In this document: in pieces, positions 60,389 through 64,000 of the stretch | Layout: each line of letters opens with the position of its first letter | Numbering within the stretch: the first letter of the stretch is position 1 | NCBI RefSeq assembly: GCF_018326005.1 | Contig: NZ_AP021903.1 | Span: 1,118,001-1,182,000 of the forward strand | DNA length: 64,000 nt | Source: Pseudomonas sp. Seg1 | GTDB lineage: Bacteria > Pseudomonadota > Gammaproteobacteria > Pseudomonadales > Pseudomonadaceae | Direction of reading: 5' to 3' | The notes under the pieces: model-generated | What the model saw: the letters and a program-made list of their open reading frames with translations, nothing else | Databases searched by the model: none | Told to the model about the DNA's origin: nothing | Translations under genes and position numbers: made by a program

Positions 60389-60414
60389 GGAGCCGGGTCA
60401 GTTCAGGAAATGTG

Positions 60415-61071
60415 TTAGCGCGTCGACACCGGGCGTTTCACCCAGACTGGCGACAGGCTGCTGCCGGAACCGGTGACGTACAGCACCGCTGCCTCACCGC
60501 GCTCCAGTGCGACCGGTTTCACGTCGCCGACTTTCTTGTCGCCTTCGTACAGCGCCAGGCTGACTTTCACCGGGTTGATTTCGCGTTCGCCACGGCCCTT
60601 GGCGGCCACGTTCGGCACCACGTCGGTCTTGCCGTCGGCGGTCTTCAGGGTCAGCGGCTTGTCGCTGAGGTTCTGTACGCGGACCAGGGATTTCTGCTTG
60701 TTCTTGAACGGCGGCTCTTCGATCAGTTGCGGCGCGCCGGAGGCGTTGTTGACCAGGGTGTAGTAGTGGTCGCCGGCAAGTTTGACCGGCAGGGTCTGGC
60801 TGCCGATCTTGGCGCTGTAATCACCGCCCGGCATGAAGCTGAAGTCGCTGCTGGCCAGCGGCGCAACGTCGCTCAGGTTGGTGCTGCCGACGGTGGCGCT
60901 GACTTCTGCGTTGCTGGCGTTATAGATACGCACGAAGGTCGAGCCTTTCGGTGCGGTCGGGCCGTACAACGCGGCGTCACCACCGGCGAAGGCCTGGACG
61001 GAGAGCACGCTGAGGCCTGCAACCAGTGCAATGCGTTTTGCGAGACGACGAGGAGTAGTAGTGAAAGTCAT
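60415..61071 (-). CDS. algF: Alginate O-acetyltransferase component AlgF
   Basis: A 218-residue periplasmic protein needed for alginate O-acetylation. The signal peptide ends near VQAFA (residue 29). The mature protein is beta-rich (AALYGPTAPKGSTFVRIYNA, GSTNLSDVAPLASSDFSFMP) as in AlgF. It acts with AlgI, AlgJ and AlgX. It is 15 bp after algJ. Confidence 0.93.
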   Translation of the reverse strand: MTFTTTPRRLAKRIALVAGLSVLSVQAFAGGDAALYGPTAPKGSTFVRIYNASNAEVSATVGSTNLSDVAPLASSDFSFMPGGDYSAKIGSQTLPVKLAGDHYYTLVNNASGAPQLIEEPPFKNKQKSLVRVQNLSDKPLTLKTADGKTDVVPNVAAKGRGEREINPVKVSLALYEGDKKVGDVKPVALERGEAAVLYVTGSGSSLSPVWVKRPVSTR

Positions 61072-61086
61072 GGTGTTACCTCTCTT

Positions 61087-62262
61087 TCAGTTTTGCGCCC
61101 GATCGGGCGTCTCGGATTTAGTGTTGATGGCTACGTTTTGTTGGCGAGCGCCGGCTTGTTTGAGCTCTGCGACCCACTGCGGGTCGGCGTCGCCGATTTC
61201 GTTGTTCACAGGCAGATATCGTTCAGGAAACTCCCAGATCAGCACCTGTGGCGGGCTGTTCTTGAAGTCATCGCTTTTCAGGTAACTGAGCATCGGCAGG
61301 ATCGGGCCGTGGCCGTCTTCGGCGTAGCTCACCACGTCGCTGTGCAGCGCTTGTTTCAGCGCACCGACGAAGTTCCAGTTGGGATTGGCGCTGTAGCTGG
61401 TGCCGACCAGTGCCACCGGCACTTCATTGCTGGCGAACAGCGCGTCGTCACCGGCAGGCTGATCGTCGGCCGCGACGGTGTTGCGCTTTTGCAGTGGCTC
61501 TTGCGCCGGCATCAGGTTTTCGAACAGCGGATCGAGCGGCAGGAACAGACGCAGATCGCCCTTGTGCGTGACCTTCTCGGCCGGCGTGGTGACGAAACGC
61601 TGCGGTTCGCCGCTGAGCGGGAACTTGTCGGCGATGGTTTTCGCCAGCGTATTCGCCGCAATCTCGGCGCCCTCAGGTGTCCAGTGCGTGTCGGTGCGCA
61701 GGAACACTTGCTGACCGTTCTGCTTGGCCTGTTGGAACGGCTTGAGCAGGTCGGGGGCGAGGATCTTGTCGGCTGCTACGCGGTTGTGGAAATCCTGATA
61801 AAGGTTGGCGTGGATGCTTGCCGGTTTCACTTCACCCAGATGCTCCGGGTACAGGCGAACCTTGGCCGGCACGATCGCCATGACCAGTTTCACGCCTTTC
61901 GCTTTCAGGGTCTGGCGCACGCCTTCGACCAGCGCGTAGTTGCCTTGCAGGTTCAGCTCCTCGTTGACGATCGGGTTGAATTCCTCATCGCTGTACAACC
62001 ACTGATCGCGACCGAGCACCACGCCCGGACGACCTTCGTTGAACAGTTTGAAATCCAGCGCGGCCCAGAGGTTGGTGCCCAGACGCTTGATCGGGAATTC
62101 ATCGTCGTAGTGAGTTTCCACAGCCTTGGTCCAGCGGCCGTTGAGCACCGTCGCATCGGCGTTGGTGCTGAAGCCGAAGAAGCTGCGCACCGACCACAGA
62201 CCGAGCACCAGCAGGGTCACCAGGAACAGCGCGATGTAGAAGATGCGTAATGAGCGGGTCAT
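61087..62262 (-). CDS. algJ: Alginate O-acetylesterase/acetyltransferase AlgJ
   Basis: A 391-residue SGNH/DHHC-like periplasmic enzyme anchored by an N-terminal helix (IFYIALFLVTLLVLGLWSV). The Asp and His of the catalytic set lie in RTDTHWTPEG and the Ser in ALVGTSYSANP. It relays acetyl groups from AlgI toward AlgX. It is 10 bp after algI. Confidence 0.95.
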   Translation of the reverse strand: MTRSLRIFYIALFLVTLLVLGLWSVRSFFGFSTNADATVLNGRWTKAVETHYDDEFPIKRLGTNLWAALDFKLFNEGRPGVVLGRDQWLYSDEEFNPIVNEELNLQGNYALVEGVRQTLKAKGVKLVMAIVPAKVRLYPEHLGEVKPASIHANLYQDFHNRVAADKILAPDLLKPFQQAKQNGQQVFLRTDTHWTPEGAEIAANTLAKTIADKFPLSGEPQRFVTTPAEKVTHKGDLRLFLPLDPLFENLMPAQEPLQKRNTVAADDQPAGDDALFASNEVPVALVGTSYSANPNWNFVGALKQALHSDVVSYAEDGHGPILPMLSYLKSDDFKNSPPQVLIWEFPERYLPVNNEIGDADPQWVAELKQAGARQQNVAINTKSETPDRAQN

Positions 62263-62272
62263 GTCAGATCCC

Positions 62273-63838
62273 TCAGAACTGGAAGTAAAGGAACGGCGAG
62301 AAGCTTTGCGCCGAGAGTTTGAGAATCGAGGCGATGAACAGCAGCAGGATCAGCCCGCGCATCACGTAGCGTGACCAATCCGCCGTCCAGTAAGCCGGTT
62401 GCACCTGGGCTTCGGCGCCGACGGTGTAGCCAGGCTCGTGGATGCTCGCCGGGTTTTCGCCGGGGGCTGCCTTGATCATTCCCGGCGTCGCGGTGGCAGG
62501 GCCGTTGGCAACGACGTTGACTTCCGGTTTGGTCTTGGCCGGCGGCTGGTTGGTGTACAGATCACGCAGGCCGAAGAACGCCAGCGTCACGTAAGCCACC
62601 ACCAGAGTCGCCACTTGCAGGCCGGTGAGGCTGGCCTGATTGAGTTCCGACAGCGACCAGTCGCCGAAGCTGAACATCGCGCCGTACATGCGACCTGCCA
62701 CGTGCAGGTTTTCGGCGCGGAAGATCACCCAGCCCATGACCACGAGCAGGAAGGTCAGCGCCCAGCGGATCGGGTTGAGGCTGCGCGGCGAGGTGTTCAG
62801 GCCCAGCGCTTTTTCAATCGCCAGCCACATGCCGTGCCAGGCGCCCCAGACGATGTAGGTGATGTTCGCACCGTGCCACAGACCACCGAGGAGCATGGTC
62901 AGGAACAGGTTGCGATAGGTCATCAGCGTGCCTTTACGGTTACCGCCGAGGGTGATGTAGAGATAGTCACGCAGCCAGGTCGACAGGCTGATGTGCCAGC
63001 GACGCCAGAACTCGGTGATCGACTGGCTGATGTACGGCTGTTTGAAGTTTTCCATGAAGCGGAAACCCATCATCAAGCCCAGACCGATGGCCATGTCGCT
63101 GTAACCGGAGAAGTCGAAGTACAGCTGCGCGGTGTAGGCCAGCGCGCCGAGCCAGGCATCGCCGGTGGTCGGGTTTTGCAGGGCGAAGCAATGGTCGGCC
63201 ACAACGGCGAGGGTGTCGGCGATGAAGACCTTCTTGATGAAACCCTGCATGAACCGCGTGCAGCCCTCGGAGAATTTGTCGAGGGTGTGCGTGCGGTTGT
63301 TGAACTGGTCGGCGAGGTCGCGGAAACGCAGAACCGGGCCGGCAATCAGGTGCGGGAAGATCGCCACGAATGCAGCAAAGTCGATCAGGTTGCGCGTGGC
63401 CGGGGTGTCGCCGCGATACACGTCGATGATGTAGCTGATCGACTCGAAGATGTAGAACGAGATCCCGATCGGCAGCAGCACGTGGGTGAGGATGAACGGC
63501 TCAAGACCGACCGACGTCATCATCGCGTTGATGCTGTCGACGCCGAAGTTGGCGTACTTGAAGTAGCCGAGGATGCACAAGTCGACTGCCACACCGAGCA
63601 GCAGCCAGCGCTGCGCCGGTTTGGTGCGCACGCCGGCGGCACCGACTTTGAGGCCGATCCAGTAGTTCCACAGCGTGACGGCGGCGAACAGCGCAAGGAA
63701 GTCCACCCGCCACCAGGCGTAGAACACGTAGCTGGCGATCAGCAGCAGCAGGTTGCGATAGCGTTGCCCGCTCAAGTAGTACAAGCCGAGAAAGATCGGC
63801 AAGAACAGAAACAGGAACACGTTGGATGAAAATACCAT
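62273..63838 (-). CDS. algI: Alginate O-acetyltransferase AlgI (MBOAT)
   Basis: A 521-residue, about 11-helix membrane-bound O-acyltransferase that moves acetyl groups across the inner membrane. MBOAT signatures FWRRWHISLSTWLRDYLYI and GGLWHGANITYIVWGAWHG include the catalytic His. ATG 63838 gives the normal MVFSSNVFLF start; 28 more codons are open upstream but include non-family sequence. It is the first alginate gene inside the window; algL and earlier genes lie to the right. Confidence 0.95.
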   Translation of the reverse strand: MVFSSNVFLFLFLPIFLGLYYLSGQRYRNLLLLIASYVFYAWWRVDFLALFAAVTLWNYWIGLKVGAAGVRTKPAQRWLLLGVAVDLCILGYFKYANFGVDSINAMMTSVGLEPFILTHVLLPIGISFYIFESISYIIDVYRGDTPATRNLIDFAAFVAIFPHLIAGPVLRFRDLADQFNNRTHTLDKFSEGCTRFMQGFIKKVFIADTLAVVADHCFALQNPTTGDAWLGALAYTAQLYFDFSGYSDMAIGLGLMMGFRFMENFKQPYISQSITEFWRRWHISLSTWLRDYLYITLGGNRKGTLMTYRNLFLTMLLGGLWHGANITYIVWGAWHGMWLAIEKALGLNTSPRSLNPIRWALTFLLVVMGWVIFRAENLHVAGRMYGAMFSFGDWSLSELNQASLTGLQVATLVVAYVTLAFFGLRDLYTNQPPAKTKPEVNVVANGPATATPGMIKAAPGENPASIHEPGYTVGAEAQVQPAYWTADWSRYVMRGLILLLFIASILKLSAQSFSPFLYFQF

Positions 63839-63941
63839 CCCGATCTCTCCATGTTTGAACCAACAGTCAAGGGCCAAAGCCCCCCCAAACCCCCCATGAA
63901 AAGTCCGGGGGATGTATTGCATCCAGATTCACCACAACCCT

Positions 63942-63967
63942 TGTGGGAGCTGGCTTGCCAGCGATAG
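63942..63967. repeat. REP unit upstream of algI
   Basis: TGTGGGAGCTGGCTTGCCAG palindrome in the gap upstream of algI, where algL is expected to end at or beyond the window edge. The 162-bp end region otherwise shows no complete gene. Confidence 0.75.
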
Positions 63968-64000
63968 CGTCGGGTCAGTCGACATCAATGTTGAATGTCG

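Noticed and set aside
60301..62250. A 649-codon plus-strand frame across algF and algJ.
   Set aside because: Shadow of the alginate genes; it starts in a REP element.
1..64000. tRNA, rRNA, integrase or transposase genes.
   Set aside because: None seen by eye; subtle tRNAs cannot be fully excluded without a covariance search.

Overview
This window is a piece of chromosome from a fluorescent Pseudomonas, most likely of the P. fluorescens group. The evidence is the gene content (homogentisate cluster, FecA-type iron uptake, tail of the alginate operon), GC-rich codon use, and many classes of short palindromic REP elements typical of that group. I see no rRNA, tRNA, CRISPR array, insertion sequence or integrase. 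Most of the window is ordinary backbone with a few accessory patches.

Layout. 1-2.2 kb: a light-response module made of a MerR/LitR-type regulator without visible B12 motifs, a degenerate PilZ-like protein and a short LOV photoreceptor. 2.3-6.6 kb: a flavodoxin, a LysR regulator divergent from cidA/lrgB, then a class II aldolase and an alpha/beta hydrolase. lrgB and the aldolase tail both carry a frameshift in G-rich runs. 6.9-9.2 kb: an SDR dehydrogenase and an AT-richer minus-strand patch with an unknown 207-residue protein. 9.2-15.1 kb: a DUF1302/DUF1329 pair with a MalT-type LuxR regulator. 15.1-19 kb: an AT-rich island with a 1165-residue protein resembling dermonecrotic-toxin-like (DUF6543-type) proteins. 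19-24.8 kb: hmgR, hmgA, fahA, maiA and an aromatic-acid MFS transporter, which together take homogentisate to fumarate and acetoacetate.

24.9-33.2 kb: a SirB1-like protein, a Leu/Glu-type dehydrogenase lacking its usual catalytic lysine, SOS gene yebG with a perfect LexA box, psiE, a DUF3509 protein, the serine catabolism pair sdaC/sdaA with a divergent LysR regulator, and an HPF-family ribosome-associated protein. 33.4-45 kb: an iron-uptake block. fecI-fecR-fecA lie on the minus strand. A divergent, translationally coupled plus-strand operon (DUF3649, PepSY reductase-like protein, DUF3325, second ECF sigma, second FecR) is followed by a second TonB receptor, and a Fur-like box lies between the two arms. 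An AraC regulator closes the block.

45-50 kb: a DMT exporter, a DUF2165 protein, a 2-hydroxyacid reductase, a dense repeat region with a 141-bp tandem array of alternating REPs, and a small DUF6124-like gene whose Shine-Dalgarno sequence sits in a leader hairpin. 49.6-55.8 kb: a LysR-controlled four-gene FUSC efflux system. 55.9-58.5 kb: a lipoprotein, an SDR and a small membrane protein. 58.7-64 kb: algI, algJ, algF and algA on the minus strand, the 3' end of the alginate operon, whose upstream genes lie beyond the right edge.

Most likely points of novelty: the putative truncated toxin, the Lys-to-Val dehydrogenase, the LitR/LOV module, the DUF6124 leader, and the reductase-plus-sigma iron operon. 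No wholly new multi-gene system is clearly visible.
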